DNA of 64,000 nt from Pseudomonas sp. JAI120 (GTDB lineage: Bacteria; Pseudomonadota; Gammaproteobacteria; Pseudomonadales; Pseudomonadaceae), in contig NZ_JACHCZ010000010.1 of NCBI RefSeq assembly GCF_014207255.1, positions 1-64,000 on the forward strand. The letters are read 5' to 3'. Of the stretch, positions 35,805 to 44,376 are shown one piece after another. Positions within the stretch are counted from its first letter, which is position 1. Each line of letters begins with the position of its first letter. A model generated the notes under the pieces. The model made no database searches and had not been told where the DNA came from. It saw nothing but the letters and a program-made list of their open reading frames with translations. The position numbers and the translations under genes are program-made.

Positions 35805-36185
35805 TTACGGCCCGACCAGGTCTTCCAATTCCTGGGCGCGGGTCTGTGTCATGTCCAACACGCAGCCGGTGCCGTTGACCTGGTCGATGGTGCCGCCGGT
35901 GGCGGAGCCGGCGAAGGCGCAATTGGCGTCACGGTATTTGATCCACAGGCGCTGCAGGTCCTGCAGTTGCTGTTTGCGTGTGCCTTCCTGGGCGGCGAGG
36001 GCGGTTTTGTAGGCTTTGTTCAAGCGCGCGTCTTGCCCCTTGGTTTCCTTGACGTTGCAACTGACCATGTCGGCAGTGGTATTGGCGCCGTCCATGCATT
36101 TTTTCAGGGCCGGGTTGTCGGCGGCGGCGGCAGTGCCGCACATGGCGAGAAGCAAGGCGCCGGCGGCGAGTGTCGTGCGAGTCAT
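35805..36185 (-). CDS. Small exported LprI-like protein (DUF1311)
   Basis: A 126-residue protein with a signal peptide (MTRTTLAAGALLLAMCGTAA) cleaved near AAAA-DNP, then a domain with four cysteines in ALKKCMDG, MVSCNVKE, DANCAFAG and GTGCVLDM, as in the lysozyme-inhibitor LprI-like N-terminal family. The WIKYRDANC stretch is typical. It probably acts in the periplasm. It starts at 36185 and is convergent with the SulP gene, 3 bases apart. Confidence 0.82.
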   Translation of the reverse strand: MTRTTLAAGALLLAMCGTAAAADNPALKKCMDGANTTADMVSCNVKETKGQDARLNKAYKTALAAQEGTRKQQLQDLQRLWIKYRDANCAFAGSATGGTIDQVNGTGCVLDMTQTRAQELEDLVGP

Positions 36186-36286
36186 AGTCGATTTTCCTGG
36201 CATCAGTGGGTGTGCATTCTATGACTCAAGCTTATTCGTCGAGTTTCCAGCCTTCTCTGATCTTGATGTAAGAACATCCCTCGAAT

Positions 36287-36365
36287 TTTCATACACGGCC
36301 CTTGGGCTTATCCCAACGCGACAGCGCTTATCCGTAAGCGAAAGTTACTTTCATACAGTTTGAAA
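36287..36365. promoter_or_regulatory. Candidate RpiR operators upstream of gntP-like gene
   Basis: TTTCATACACGG at 36287-36298 is repeated exactly at 40128-40139 before the VOC gene. A close copy TTTCATACAGTT at 36349-36360 follows a perfect palindrome GAAAGT-T-ACTTTC (36340-36352) and begins the dyad TTTCA-N7-TGAAA (36349-36365). These lie in the 247-base gap before the permease and may be sites for the RpiR protein encoded downstream. Confidence 0.45.
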
Positions 36366-36432
36366 ATACGCCTCGGTAATGATTTATGAGTTTCACAACC
36401 CATTCGACGTGACCCTTTCCGAGGAGTACCGC

Positions 36433-37782
36433 ATGGCCGCATCACCGGGCTTCGGGCTGTTGGCATACGCTGCCATCGCCATCATTGCTTTGATCGTGCT
36501 GATCGCACGTTACCGGCTCAACCCGTTTATCGTCATCACCCTGGTGTCCATCGGCCTGGCGCTGATGGCCGGGATGCCGGCAGACACCATCATGGGTTCC
36601 TACGAGGCCGGCGTCGGCAAAACCCTGGGGCATATCGCCCTGGTGGTGGCGCTGGGCACCATGCTCGGCAAGATGATGGCCGAGTCCGGTGGCGCCGAGC
36701 AGGTGGCCCGCACGCTGATCAACCGTTTCGGCGAACGTAATGCCCATTGGGCCATGGTATGCATCGCGTTCCTGGTGGGGCTGCCGCTGTTTTTCGAGGT
36801 GGGCTTTGTGCTGCTGGTGCCGATCGCTTTTACCGTGGCGCGGCGCGTGGGGGTGTCGATCCTGATGGTCGGCCTGCCGATGGTCGCCGGCCTGTCGGTG
36901 GTGCATGCGTTGGTGCCGCCGCACCCAGCGGCGATGATGGCCGTGCTGGCGTATAACGCGTCGGTGGGGCAGACCGTGCTCTATGCGATTCTCATCGGTA
37001 TTCCGACGGCGATCATTGCCGGCCCGCTGTACGCCAAATTCATCGTGCCGCGTATTCACCTGCCGGCGGAAAACCCGCTGGAACGCCAGTTTATCGAGCG
37101 TGAACCTCGCGAGCGTTTGCCGAGCTTTGCCCTGACCATGGGCACTATCCTGTTGCCGGTGGTGTTGATGATGATCGGTGGCTGGGCCAACGTGATTTCC
37201 ACCCCGGGTACGGGCTTCAACCAGTTCCTGCTGTTTATCGGTAACTCGGTGATCGCGCTGCTGGTGGCGACCCTGGTGAGTTTCTGGACCCTGGGCCTGG
37301 CGCAGGGCTTCAACCGCGAGTCGATCCTCAGGTTCACCAATGAATGCCTGGCGCCGACCGCGAGCATCACCTTGCTGGTGGGCGCGGGTGGCGGTTTGAA
37401 CCGGATATTGGTGGACGCTGGCGTTACCAACGAAATTCTAGGCCTGGCGCATGCCTTCCACCTGTCACCGCTGGTGATGGGCTGGCTGTTCGCTGCGTTG
37501 ATGCGGATTGCGACGGGCTCAGCCACGGTGGCCATGACTACGGCTTCGGGCGTGGTGGCCCCGGTCGCCCTGGGCCTGGGTTATCCACACCCGGAATTGC
37601 TGGTGCTGGCCACTGGCGCGGGTTCGGTGATCTTTTCCCACGTTAACGACGGCGGCTTCTGGCTGATCAAGGAATACTTCAATATGACGGTGATCCAGAC
37701 CTTCAAGACCTGGACCGTATTGGAGACGCTGATCTCTGTGGTTGCCTTCGGTCTGACTTACGGCCTGTCCTGTATTTTGTAA
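36433..37782 (+). CDS. GntP-family permease of a D-amino-acid locus
   Basis: A 449-residue membrane transporter with the GntP (gluconate:H+ symporter) signature: VGLPLFFEVGFVLLVPIAF, LVPPHPAAMMAVLAYN, and VIFSHVNDGGFWLIKEYF near the C terminus. The start at 36433 has a GAGGAG site; an upstream ATG at 36379 lacks one. It is followed at 12 bases by an RpiR regulator and then a D-aminoacylase, so the substrate is more likely an N-acyl-D-amino acid or related sugar acid than plain gluconate. Confidence 0.88.
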   Translation: MAASPGFGLLAYAAIAIIALIVLIARYRLNPFIVITLVSIGLALMAGMPADTIMGSYEAGVGKTLGHIALVVALGTMLGKMMAESGGAEQVARTLINRFGERNAHWAMVCIAFLVGLPLFFEVGFVLLVPIAFTVARRVGVSILMVGLPMVAGLSVVHALVPPHPAAMMAVLAYNASVGQTVLYAILIGIPTAIIAGPLYAKFIVPRIHLPAENPLERQFIEREPRERLPSFALTMGTILLPVVLMMIGGWANVISTPGTGFNQFLLFIGNSVIALLVATLVSFWTLGLAQGFNRESILRFTNECLAPTASITLLVGAGGGLNRILVDAGVTNEILGLAHAFHLSPLVMGWLFAALMRIATGSATVAMTTASGVVAPVALGLGYPHPELLVLATGAGSVIFSHVNDGGFWLIKEYFNMTVIQTFKTWTVLETLISVVAFGLTYGLSCIL

Positions 37783-37794
37783 CCCGGAGCCCCC

Positions 37795-38655
37795 ATGGAC
37801 ATCCTCTACCAGATCCGCGCCCGCCAGGATTCCTTCAGCGCCGGCGAAGGGCGTATCGCCAGGCTGATGCTGGAGGATGTGGGCTTTGCCGCCTCGGCCA
37901 GCCTGGAAGAGCTGTCCCAACGGGCCGAGGTCAGTACCGCCACCTTGTCGCGCTTTGCCCGCAGTGTCGGTTGCCGGGACTTGCGCGATCTGCGCCTGCA
38001 ACTGGCCCAGGCCAGCGGCGTCGGCAGCCGCTTCCTGGACCCGGCGGGGTTGCCTGAACAGTCGGCGTTTCATCGGCAGATTCTCGGCGACATCGAAGCG
38101 ACGTTGCGCCAGCACTTGTCCGGTTTCAACCAGGCCAGTTTTGTCGATGCGGTCAACCTGCTGGGTAAGGCGCGGATGATCCACGCGTTTGGCATGGGCG
38201 GGCCATCGAGCTTGTGCAGCGATGAACTGCAGGTGCGCCTGGTACGCCTGGGCTATCCGATTGCCGCCAGCCACGACCCGGTGATGATGCGCGTCACAGC
38301 TGCAACCCTGGGGCCGGAACACGCGCTGATCGTCTGCTCGCTCACCGGCCTTACCCCCGAGTTGCTCGATGTGGTGGCGCTGGCACGCAACTACGACGCG
38401 CGCATCGTCGCCATCACTCTTGCCGACTCACCCCTGGCGCAGTTGGCGGATGTGTTGCTGCCGCTGCAACCGGCGGAAACCAGTTTTATCTACAAACCCA
38501 CGGCGGCGCGTTACGGCATGCTGCTGGCCATCGACCTGCTCGCCACCGAACTGGCGCTGGCCCTGCCCGACGACAACCAGGAACGCCTGCGCCGGATCAA
38601 GCTGGCCCTCGACGATTATCGCGGCGGCCCTGACAGCCTGCCGCTTGGAGATTGA
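37795..38655 (+). CDS. RpiR-family regulator
   Basis: A 286-residue protein with an N-terminal HTH_6 domain (LEELSQRAEVSTATLSRFAR) and a C-terminal SIS sugar-phosphate-binding domain (HAFGMGGPSSLCSDELQVRL and VCSLTGLTPELLDVVALARN). It stands between the permease and the deacylase gene, 12 bases and 1 base away, so the three are one operon and it is likely the local regulator, probably binding the motif at 36287 and 40128. Confidence 0.9.
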   Translation: MDILYQIRARQDSFSAGEGRIARLMLEDVGFAASASLEELSQRAEVSTATLSRFARSVGCRDLRDLRLQLAQASGVGSRFLDPAGLPEQSAFHRQILGDIEATLRQHLSGFNQASFVDAVNLLGKARMIHAFGMGGPSSLCSDELQVRLVRLGYPIAASHDPVMMRVTAATLGPEHALIVCSLTGLTPELLDVVALARNYDARIVAITLADSPLAQLADVLLPLQPAETSFIYKPTAARYGMLLAIDLLATELALALPDDNQERLRRIKLALDDYRGGPDSLPLGD

Positions 38656-38656
38656 T

Positions 38657-40120
38657 ATGACGTACGACACGCTGATTCGCCAGGCGCTGATCATCGATGG
38701 CAGCAACACCCCGGGTTATGTCGCCGATGTGGGGCTGCGTGACGGGCGCATCGAGACGATCGGCGACTTGTCGACGGCGGCGGCCGTGCATGAAATCGAT
38801 GCGACAGGCCGTGTGCTGGCGCCGGGCTTTATCGACGTGCACACCCACGACGACACGGTGGTCATCCGCCAGCCGCAGATGCTGCCCAAGCTCAGCCAGG
38901 GTGTGACCACGGTGATTGTCGGCAACTGTGGCATCAGCGCCTCACCGGTGAGTTTACGCAGCGATCCGCCCGACCCGATGAACTTGTTGGGCAGCGCTGC
39001 GGCGTTTGTTTATCCCCGTTTCAGCGACTATCGCAGCGCCGTTGAACGTGCTCATCCAGCGGTCAATGTCGCAGCATTGATCGGCCACACGGCGCTGCGC
39101 AGTAACCACATGGACGATCTGCATCGCACCGCCACACCGGATGAAATCGTCGCCATGCGTGTGCAGTTGCACGAGAGTCTTGAGGCCGGCGCCCTCGGTT
39201 TATCCACAGGCCTGGCCTACGCCAGCGCGTTCAATGCCGAGACCGATGAGGTGCTGCAACTGAGTGAAGAACTCACGGCCTTCGGTGCGGTGTACACCAC
39301 CCATTTGCGCAGCGAATTCGAACCGGTGCTGGAGGCGATGGACGAGGCTTTTCTGATCGGCCGGCACTCACAGGTACCGGTGATTATTTCCCACCTCAAA
39401 TGTGCGGGAGCGGGGAACTGGGGGCGTAGTCCGCAGCTGTTGGCAGCGTTGGAATCGGCGGCGAAAACCCGCCCGGTGGGGTGTGATTGTTATCCCTATG
39501 CGGCCAGTTCTTCTACCCTGGACCTCAAGCAGGTGACCGACGCGTTTCGTATCACGATCACCTGGTCGACGCCGCACCCTGAAGTGGGGGGGCGCGACTT
39601 GCAGGACATCGCTGGCGAATGGGACGTCTCCCTGATGGACGCCGCCCGTCGTCTGCAACCTGCGGGGGCGGTGTACTACGGGATGGATGAAGCGGATGTG
39701 CGACGTATCCTCGCGCATCCGTTGTCGATGGTGGGGTCGGATGGCTTGCCTGAAGATCCGTTTCCGCATCCTCGCTTATGGGGCGCGTTCCCACGGGTGC
39801 TGGGGCATTTCAGCCGGGATGTCGGCTTGTTCCCGTTGCACACCGCCGTGCACAAGATGACCGGCTTGTCGGCAGCGCGTTTTGGGTTATCCGAGCGGGG
39901 CGAAATTCGCGAAGGGCACTGGGCCGACCTGGTGTTGTTCGACCCTGTGCGGGTGCGCGATGTGGCGGACTTCAATGAACCACAGCGGGCAGCGCAAGGC
40001 ATTGATGGCGTGTGGGTCAACGGCGTGTTGAGCTACAGCGATGGCCAGGCGAACGGTCAGCGACCGGGGCGGTTCCTGGCGCGCAGTGGGGATTTGCGTG
40101 GTGGGTTTTCGACTCTATAG
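38657..40120 (+). CDS. N-acyl-D-amino-acid deacylase
   Basis: This amidohydrolase removes acyl groups from D-amino acids. The 487-residue product has the metal-binding FIDVHTHDDTVV near residues 60-70, VIVGNCGIS, IISHLKCAG with the later histidine, CDCYPYAAS and the catalytic aspartate region GSDGLPEDPFPHPRLWGAFP. These are D-aminoacylase features. The start at 38657 is 1 base after the RpiR stop. Substrates cannot be determined; D-amino acid or dipeptide derivatives are likely. Confidence 0.9.
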   Translation: MTYDTLIRQALIIDGSNTPGYVADVGLRDGRIETIGDLSTAAAVHEIDATGRVLAPGFIDVHTHDDTVVIRQPQMLPKLSQGVTTVIVGNCGISASPVSLRSDPPDPMNLLGSAAAFVYPRFSDYRSAVERAHPAVNVAALIGHTALRSNHMDDLHRTATPDEIVAMRVQLHESLEAGALGLSTGLAYASAFNAETDEVLQLSEELTAFGAVYTTHLRSEFEPVLEAMDEAFLIGRHSQVPVIISHLKCAGAGNWGRSPQLLAALESAAKTRPVGCDCYPYAASSSTLDLKQVTDAFRITITWSTPHPEVGGRDLQDIAGEWDVSLMDAARRLQPAGAVYYGMDEADVRRILAHPLSMVGSDGLPEDPFPHPRLWGAFPRVLGHFSRDVGLFPLHTAVHKMTGLSAARFGLSERGEIREGHWADLVLFDPVRVRDVADFNEPQRAAQGIDGVWVNGVLSYSDGQANGQRPGRFLARSGDLRGGFSTL

Positions 40121-40139
40121 TGGGCGCTTTCATACACGG
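40094..40139 (+). promoter_or_regulatory. Candidate promoter and operator of the VOC gene
   Basis: TTGCGT (40094-40099) and TATAGT (40116-40121), 16 bases apart, lie in the last codons of the deacylase gene and just after it. The exact repeat TTTCATACACGG at 40128-40139 follows. This suggests a separate, locally regulated promoter for the VOC gene. Confidence 0.4.
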
Positions 40140-40149
40140 AGCGATTGCC

Positions 40150-40518
40150 ATGCACTTAGGAAAAGTCACCCCCATCCTGCGGATTTTCGATGAGGCCAAG
40201 GCGCTGGAATTCTACGTCGACTTCCTGGGCTTCAAGGTCGATTGGCAGCACCGCTTCGAGGCGAATTATCCACTGTATCTGCAGGTGTCGCTGGGCGATT
40301 GCGTGCTGCACCTGTCCGAGCATCATGGCGACGCCTCTCCGGGCACGGCGGTGCGGATCCAGGCGCAAGGGGTGGATGCGTACCAGCAGCAGTTGCTGGG
40401 CAAGGATTACCGTTACGCCAAGCCTGGGGTTGAGGAAACGCCTTGGGGATCGCGGGAGATGAGCATCAAGGATCCGTTTGGGAATCGCGTGGTGTTTGTT
40501 GAGGAAGGCGAGGGCTGA
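40150..40518 (+). CDS. VOC/glyoxalase-fold protein
   Basis: A 122-residue single-domain vicinal-oxygen-chelate protein. It starts MHLGKVTPILRIFDEAKALE and ends in the family motif MSIKDPFGNRVVFVEEGEG. A bleomycin-resistance-like or glyoxalase function is often annotated for such proteins, but the activity cannot be assigned here. It follows the deacylase on the same strand and has its own candidate promoter carrying the shared motif. Confidence 0.85.
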   Translation: MHLGKVTPILRIFDEAKALEFYVDFLGFKVDWQHRFEANYPLYLQVSLGDCVLHLSEHHGDASPGTAVRIQAQGVDAYQQQLLGKDYRYAKPGVEETPWGSREMSIKDPFGNRVVFVEEGEG

Positions 40519-40536
40519 GCGGCAAATCGCAGGCAA

Positions 40537-40568
40537 TAAAAAACCGCCTTGGTAGGCGGTTTTTTTTT
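40537..40568 (+). terminator. Rho-independent terminator after VOC gene
   Basis: AAACCGCC (40541-40548) pairs with GGCGGTTT (40555-40562) around a short TTGGTA loop, followed by a run of T residues to 40568. It ends the D-amino-acid operon transcript. Confidence 0.92.
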
Positions 40569-40595
40569 GCAACCCCAGTTAGTGGCTGGGGTTGC
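40569..40595. repeat. Perfect 10-base inverted repeat
   Basis: GCAACCCCAG and CTGGGGTTGC surround a TTAGTGG loop, immediately after the terminator above. It lacks a T-run of its own on either strand. It might be an operator, a processing site or a back-up hairpin. Confidence 0.5.
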
Positions 40596-40601
40596 ATTCT
40601 T

Positions 40602-40941
40602 ACAGGAAGCGCTGACCCGCCTAAGGGATACTAATGCCGGTTATCGTCTCGCGCAAGGCTTGACGAGGGGCGTTGCTTTTTATCTGTCGACTTTATTTCT
40701 ATTTAGAGTTGGTGGCAAAAATTTGCAACATATCAGTTGATCTTTCCAGCAGGTTTATCGTCGCCTGTCACACCTTTGATTCGGATGTTGATTAGTATCA
40801 CCCCCGTTCCAAGTATGTCGTTTTGTAGGTGGCTGGGTATGCGCGCGGAATTATGGACCGAACGCCACGGGCTAGTAATCCGTGCCGGATTCATGCGGGA
40901 GGAACCAAAGCCCGGCCGCCTCACAGGAAGCGTTGACCCGC
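40602..40941. repeat. Direct repeat pair ACAGGAAGCGYTGACCCGC
   Basis: A 19-base sequence at 40602-40620 recurs at 40923-40941 with one mismatch. The 302 bases between them hold no convincing gene. They also include a GCAAA-AA-TTTGC palindrome at 40715-40726. This could be a duplication or a small mobile insert. Confidence 0.5.
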
Positions 40942-41006
40942 ATCCAAAGGCTCACGTGTTCCGGTAAGTGTGCTGGAGGTAAGGCCCAACTCACGGAGGG
41001 CCGAGT

Positions 41007-41105
41007 ATGTCTAAGTTTGCACGACGTACATGGAACCTCGTAGTGAATGCCGTACGTGTTTATCACGTGTGGACATTCCTGCGGGACAGCTTCGATGACC
41101 TGTAA
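41007..41105 (+). CDS. Candidate 32-residue small protein
   Basis: A 33-codon frame begins ATG at 41007 and stops at 41105. It has a strong Shine-Dalgarno CGGAGGG 7 to 13 bases upstream, and a good terminator begins 16 bases after the stop. The product (MSKFARRTWN... DSFDDL) has a basic N terminus, an aromatic/hydrophobic centre (VYHVWTFL) and an acidic end, so an amphipathic or membrane-associated peptide is possible. GGCCC (40984-40988) can pair with GGGCC next to the start, which could hide part of the ribosome site. No family is recognised. Confidence 0.5.
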   Translation: MSKFARRTWNLVVNAVRVYHVWTFLRDSFDDL

Positions 41106-41120
41106 GGTCTGAGAAGTGGA

Positions 41121-41151
41121 GCCGCTTCGGTTAATACCGAAGCGGCTTTTT
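41121..41151 (+). terminator. Terminator after the small ORF
   Basis: GCCGCTTCGG (41121-41130) pairs with CCGAAGCGGC (41137-41146) around TTAATA, followed by TTTTT. The T-run is on the plus strand only, so it serves a rightward transcript, that of the small ORF, not mainly the convergent chemoreceptor gene. Confidence 0.92.
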
Positions 41152-41157
41152 GGTTTC

Positions 41158-43077
41158 TTAAACCCGGAAGTGACTGACCATCTGCTGCAACTGGCTACCC
41201 AAACGTGCCAGTTCCACGCTCGATTTTGCCGTCTCGTCGCTCGCGGTGGCGGTCTGCTCGGACACATCACGCACATTCACGATGCTGCGGCTGATCTCTT
41301 CGGCCACGGCGCTTTGCTGTTCGGCGGCGGCGGCGATCTGTTGGTTCATGGACTGGATGTTCGACACCGTGCGGGTGATGTTTTCCAGTGACACTCCGGC
41401 CTTGCGCGTCAGTTCGACACTGCTGTCGGTGAGGCTGCGGCTGTTGTTCATTACGTTGGCAACTTGCTGGGTGCCGTTCTGCAAACCGGCGACCAGGCCT
41501 TCGATTTCCTCGGTGGACTTCTGCGTGCGCTGGGCCAGGCCGCGTACTTCGTCGGCGACCACGGCAAAGCCGCGACCGGCTTCACCGGCACGCGCCGCTT
41601 CGATCGCTGCGTTGAGCGCGAGCAGGTTGGTCTGTTCGGCAACGGCCTTGATCACGTCCATCACGCTGCCGATCTTGTTGCTCTCTTGTTGCAGGTGCGC
41701 CATGGCATCGGTGGAACGTTCTACTTCGGCGGCCAGGCGTTCGATCTGGGCGATGGCCTCAGCCACCACTTTGTCGCCTGCGCGGGCTTGGCCGTCAGCA
41801 TCGGCGGCGGCCAGAGAGGCTTGCTCGGCGTTGCGTGCGACTTCCTGCACGGTGGCGGTCATTTCGTGCATCGCCGTGGCGACCTGATCGGTCTCGATTT
41901 TCTGGCTGTTCACGCCGGCGCTGGTCTGCTCGGTGACGGCCGACAACTCTTCGGCGGCGCTGGCGATCTGGGTCACGCCGTCGCGAATACCGCTGATCAA
42001 TTCACGCAGGGTCGTGCCCATGCGCTGAATACCTTGTTGCAATACGCCCAGCTCATCGCGACGGGTGACCTGGATATTGTGGCTCAGGTCGCCGGAAGCG
42101 ATGCGTTCAACCACGGCCAGGGTTTCCTGCAGTGGACGCGTGATCTGGCGGGTGATCACCAGTGCCGCAATGATACCGACCAGCAGTGCCAGCAAGGTGC
42201 TGATCAACTGCAGGCTGCGGGCCTGGGCGCTTTCAGCGTCGCGACGATCCAGCTGGATGTCGTACAGCTTGTCACTGATCGTGACGATATCGGCGCCTTG
42301 GGTGGTCATTTCGGCACGGGCAGCCACGATATTGGCGTTGGCGGCCTTGTAGTTCTGCACGGCGCTGCGATAGGCGCCAAGGGCGGTTTCCAAGGAGCTC
42401 AGGGCGCTTTGCTGGCTGGCGCCGAAGGCGGCGCTGAGGCCTTTCAAGCCACTGATGGCTTTTTCGATTTGTGCGGCAGCGCGGGCTTCGGTGTCCGGGT
42501 TGACGTTGCCGGTGTAGCCGCGCACTTCGTAGCGGGCCAACTGGAACTGCATCTTGGCGTCGGCCACGGCCTGGAACTGTGCAAGGTGCTCCGCGCTGTC
42601 GGGCATTTGCCTCACGCTGGCGTCCAGCGCGTCGATTTGGGCATTGGCGATATCGGCCTTGTCGCCCATCACTTGGCGAGAGGCATTACCGTTTCGGTAA
42701 GCCTCGCGCATTTTGTTCAGGGATTGCTGATAAGCCGTGATGATGGCTTTCTGCTCGTTGAGCAGCTTGACGTTTTCCGGGCTCTTGAAGCTGTTCAGGA
42801 GTTTCTGTTGCTGGGCAGTAAAGGCGTCCAGGTTGGTCTGTACGTTTTGTGCCACGGCTTCGTCGCCGTTGGCCAGCATGTATTGCAGACGCACGATACG
42901 CAGTTTGGTCAGTGAGGCATTGAGCTGGGTGATGTCGCTCATCCAGTTACTGCGGTCGATCAGACCGCCCAGGCTGGTCCAGCCGGTGAGGGCCAGGATC
43001 GAGGTGAGGACCAGTACCAGGCCGAAGCCCAGGCCCAGTTTGAGGTTGACGCTGATGTTACCGAACCAGCTGTTCAT
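41158..43077 (-). CDS. Methyl-accepting chemotaxis protein with HBM-type sensor
   Basis: A 639-residue inner-membrane chemoreceptor: first membrane segment near residues 12-32, a long periplasmic helical sensor of about 250 residues (helical bimodular type by length and pattern), a second segment near 285-305, a HAMP domain and the conserved signalling hairpin tip (EQTNLLALNAAIEAARAGEA, GRGFAVVADEVRGLAQRTQ). HBM sensors in Pseudomonas often bind organic acids or aromatic-derived compounds, but the ligand cannot be read here. The gene is transcribed leftwards, convergent with the small ORF. Confidence 0.9.
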   Translation of the reverse strand: MNSWFGNISVNLKLGLGFGLVLVLTSILALTGWTSLGGLIDRSNWMSDITQLNASLTKLRIVRLQYMLANGDEAVAQNVQTNLDAFTAQQQKLLNSFKSPENVKLLNEQKAIITAYQQSLNKMREAYRNGNASRQVMGDKADIANAQIDALDASVRQMPDSAEHLAQFQAVADAKMQFQLARYEVRGYTGNVNPDTEARAAAQIEKAISGLKGLSAAFGASQQSALSSLETALGAYRSAVQNYKAANANIVAARAEMTTQGADIVTISDKLYDIQLDRRDAESAQARSLQLISTLLALLVGIIAALVITRQITRPLQETLAVVERIASGDLSHNIQVTRRDELGVLQQGIQRMGTTLRELISGIRDGVTQIASAAEELSAVTEQTSAGVNSQKIETDQVATAMHEMTATVQEVARNAEQASLAAADADGQARAGDKVVAEAIAQIERLAAEVERSTDAMAHLQQESNKIGSVMDVIKAVAEQTNLLALNAAIEAARAGEAGRGFAVVADEVRGLAQRTQKSTEEIEGLVAGLQNGTQQVANVMNNSRSLTDSSVELTRKAGVSLENITRTVSNIQSMNQQIAAAAEQQSAVAEEISRSIVNVRDVSEQTATASDETAKSSVELARLGSQLQQMVSHFRV

Positions 43078-43339
43078 CTAATGCTCCGCAAAGGTGATGT
43101 CTGTCTGCTGGACGGTGTTGTTATTTGAGCCAGCCAAAGTGTGTAGCGCTGTATCGGCGACGGGCTGTGAATCTGAAGTGCTTTTATTGCGTGTGCGACG
43201 AAGGGTCGCGATCCCGGTGCCGCGCTGCCGTGCAGGGCTCATCACGAGCAGGTCTTGTGTGCTAGTCTGCTGGCCCTTTTAGTTCTGGGCGGTGCGGGAA
43301 ACCGGTGTTTTCAGCGCTGCCCTATAGCGGAGCCTCTTC

Positions 43340-43957
43340 ATGTCCGAAGTTAATCTGTCCACCGACGAAACCCGCGTCAGCTACGGTATCGGCCGTCAGT
43401 TGGGCGACCAACTGCGCGACAACCCACCGCCAGGTGTGAGCCTGGATGCGATCCTGGCTGGCCTGACCGACGCGTTCGCCGGCAAACCAAGCCGTGTTGA
43501 TCAAGAGCAAATGGCTGCCAGCTTCAAGGTCATTCGCGAAATCATGCAAGCCGAAGCGGCTGCCAAGGCTGAAGCGGCTGCAGGCGCTGGCCTGGCTTTC
43601 CTGGCTGAAAACGCCAAGCGTGATGGCATCACCACCCTGGCTTCCGGCCTGCAATTTGAAGTGCTGACCGCCGGTGACGGCGCCAAGCCGACCCGTGAAG
43701 ACCAGGTTCGCACCCACTACCACGGCACCCTGATCGACGGCACTGTGTTCGACAGCTCCTACGAGCGTGGCCAGCCTGCAGAATTCCCGGTGGGCGGCGT
43801 GATCGCCGGCTGGACCGAAGCCCTGCAACTGATGAATGCCGGCAGCAAATGGCGCCTGTACGTGCCGAGCGAGTTGGCTTATGGCGCTCAAGGCGTTGGC
43901 AGCATTCCGCCGCACAGCGTGCTGGTATTTGACGTCGAACTGCTCGACGTTCTGTAA
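43340..43957 (+). CDS. fklB: FKBP-type peptidyl-prolyl isomerase FklB
   Basis: A 205-residue cytoplasmic isomerase. An N-terminal dimerisation part (SYGIGRQLGDQLRDNPPPGV) is followed by a C-terminal FKBP domain from residue 105 or so: VRTHYHGTLIDGTVFDSSYE, GWTEALQLMNAGSKWRLYVP and IPPHSVLVFDVELLDVL. No signal peptide is seen. A GGAG site precedes the ATG. It is separated from the next gene by a REPIN. Confidence 0.92.
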   Translation: MSEVNLSTDETRVSYGIGRQLGDQLRDNPPPGVSLDAILAGLTDAFAGKPSRVDQEQMAASFKVIREIMQAEAAAKAEAAAGAGLAFLAENAKRDGITTLASGLQFEVLTAGDGAKPTREDQVRTHYHGTLIDGTVFDSSYERGQPAEFPVGGVIAGWTEALQLMNAGSKWRLYVPSELAYGAQGVGSIPPHSVLVFDVELLDVL

Positions 43958-43974
43958 GACCTGCTTTTGATTAC

Positions 43975-44076
43975 CTGTAGGAGCGAGCTTGCTCGCGAAA
44001 AACGTCAACGATGACGCGGGCATCCTGGATGAGCGCGTTGTTTATGCGGTCTTCGCGAGCAAGCTCGCTCCTACAG
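43975..44076. repeat. REPIN of the TGTAGGAGCGAGC class
   Basis: A 102-base element with perfect 25-base inverted ends, CTGTAGGAGCGAGCTTGCTC plus CGCGAA, around a 52-base spacer. It is a different REP class from the GTGGGAGGGGGC elements elsewhere. It lies between convergent fklB and the 85-residue gene. Confidence 0.92.
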
Positions 44077-44092
44077 TGTTTTGCTGGTTTTC

Positions 44093-44350
44093 TCATGGAT
44101 GGAACTTGCCACTGAGCTCCGTGGCCGGGCGCAACGCTCGGGCATAGCAGAACAGAAACAGATTGCGCACAACCTCCTTCAGTACTCCAGGTTCACTCGA
44201 ACTCAGGCCGTTGACGTCCAGGTCGCCCTGGTCCTGCAGCTCATTCAACGCTTCTTCTTCCAGCACAGCACAGACTTCACCGGTTTCCCGATGGAGGATG
44301 CGTAGGTAAGGGTGTGGGCGGTCGAGCCAGGCATCTATCAAATAAGTCAT
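44093..44350 (-). CDS. Conserved small protein behind a candidate Fur box
   Basis: An 85-residue protein, MTYLIDAWLDRPHPYLRILH at the N terminus and ending RALRPATELSGKFHP, with no recognised domain, signal peptide or membrane segment. The same slot between fklB and ispB holds a small hypothetical gene in P. aeruginosa (recalled, not checked). A likely Fur operator lies 27 bases upstream of the start, so it may respond to iron shortage. Ribosome site AAGGAG is present. Confidence 0.78.
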   Translation of the reverse strand: MTYLIDAWLDRPHPYLRILHRETGEVCAVLEEEALNELQDQGDLDVNGLSSSEPGVLKEVVRNLFLFCYARALRPATELSGKFHP

Positions 44351-44376
44351 GGTTGCATCTCCTTGATGGGTTTCAA

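Noticed and set aside
40733..40967. Reading frames of about 60-76 codons on both strands in the gap after the VOC gene
   Set aside because: Neither has a good ribosome site or protein-like composition, and one simply spans the direct repeat.
43094..43282. 62-codon frame between the chemoreceptor and fklB
   Set aside because: No ribosome site and an arginine/cysteine-rich composition typical of out-of-frame GC-rich DNA.
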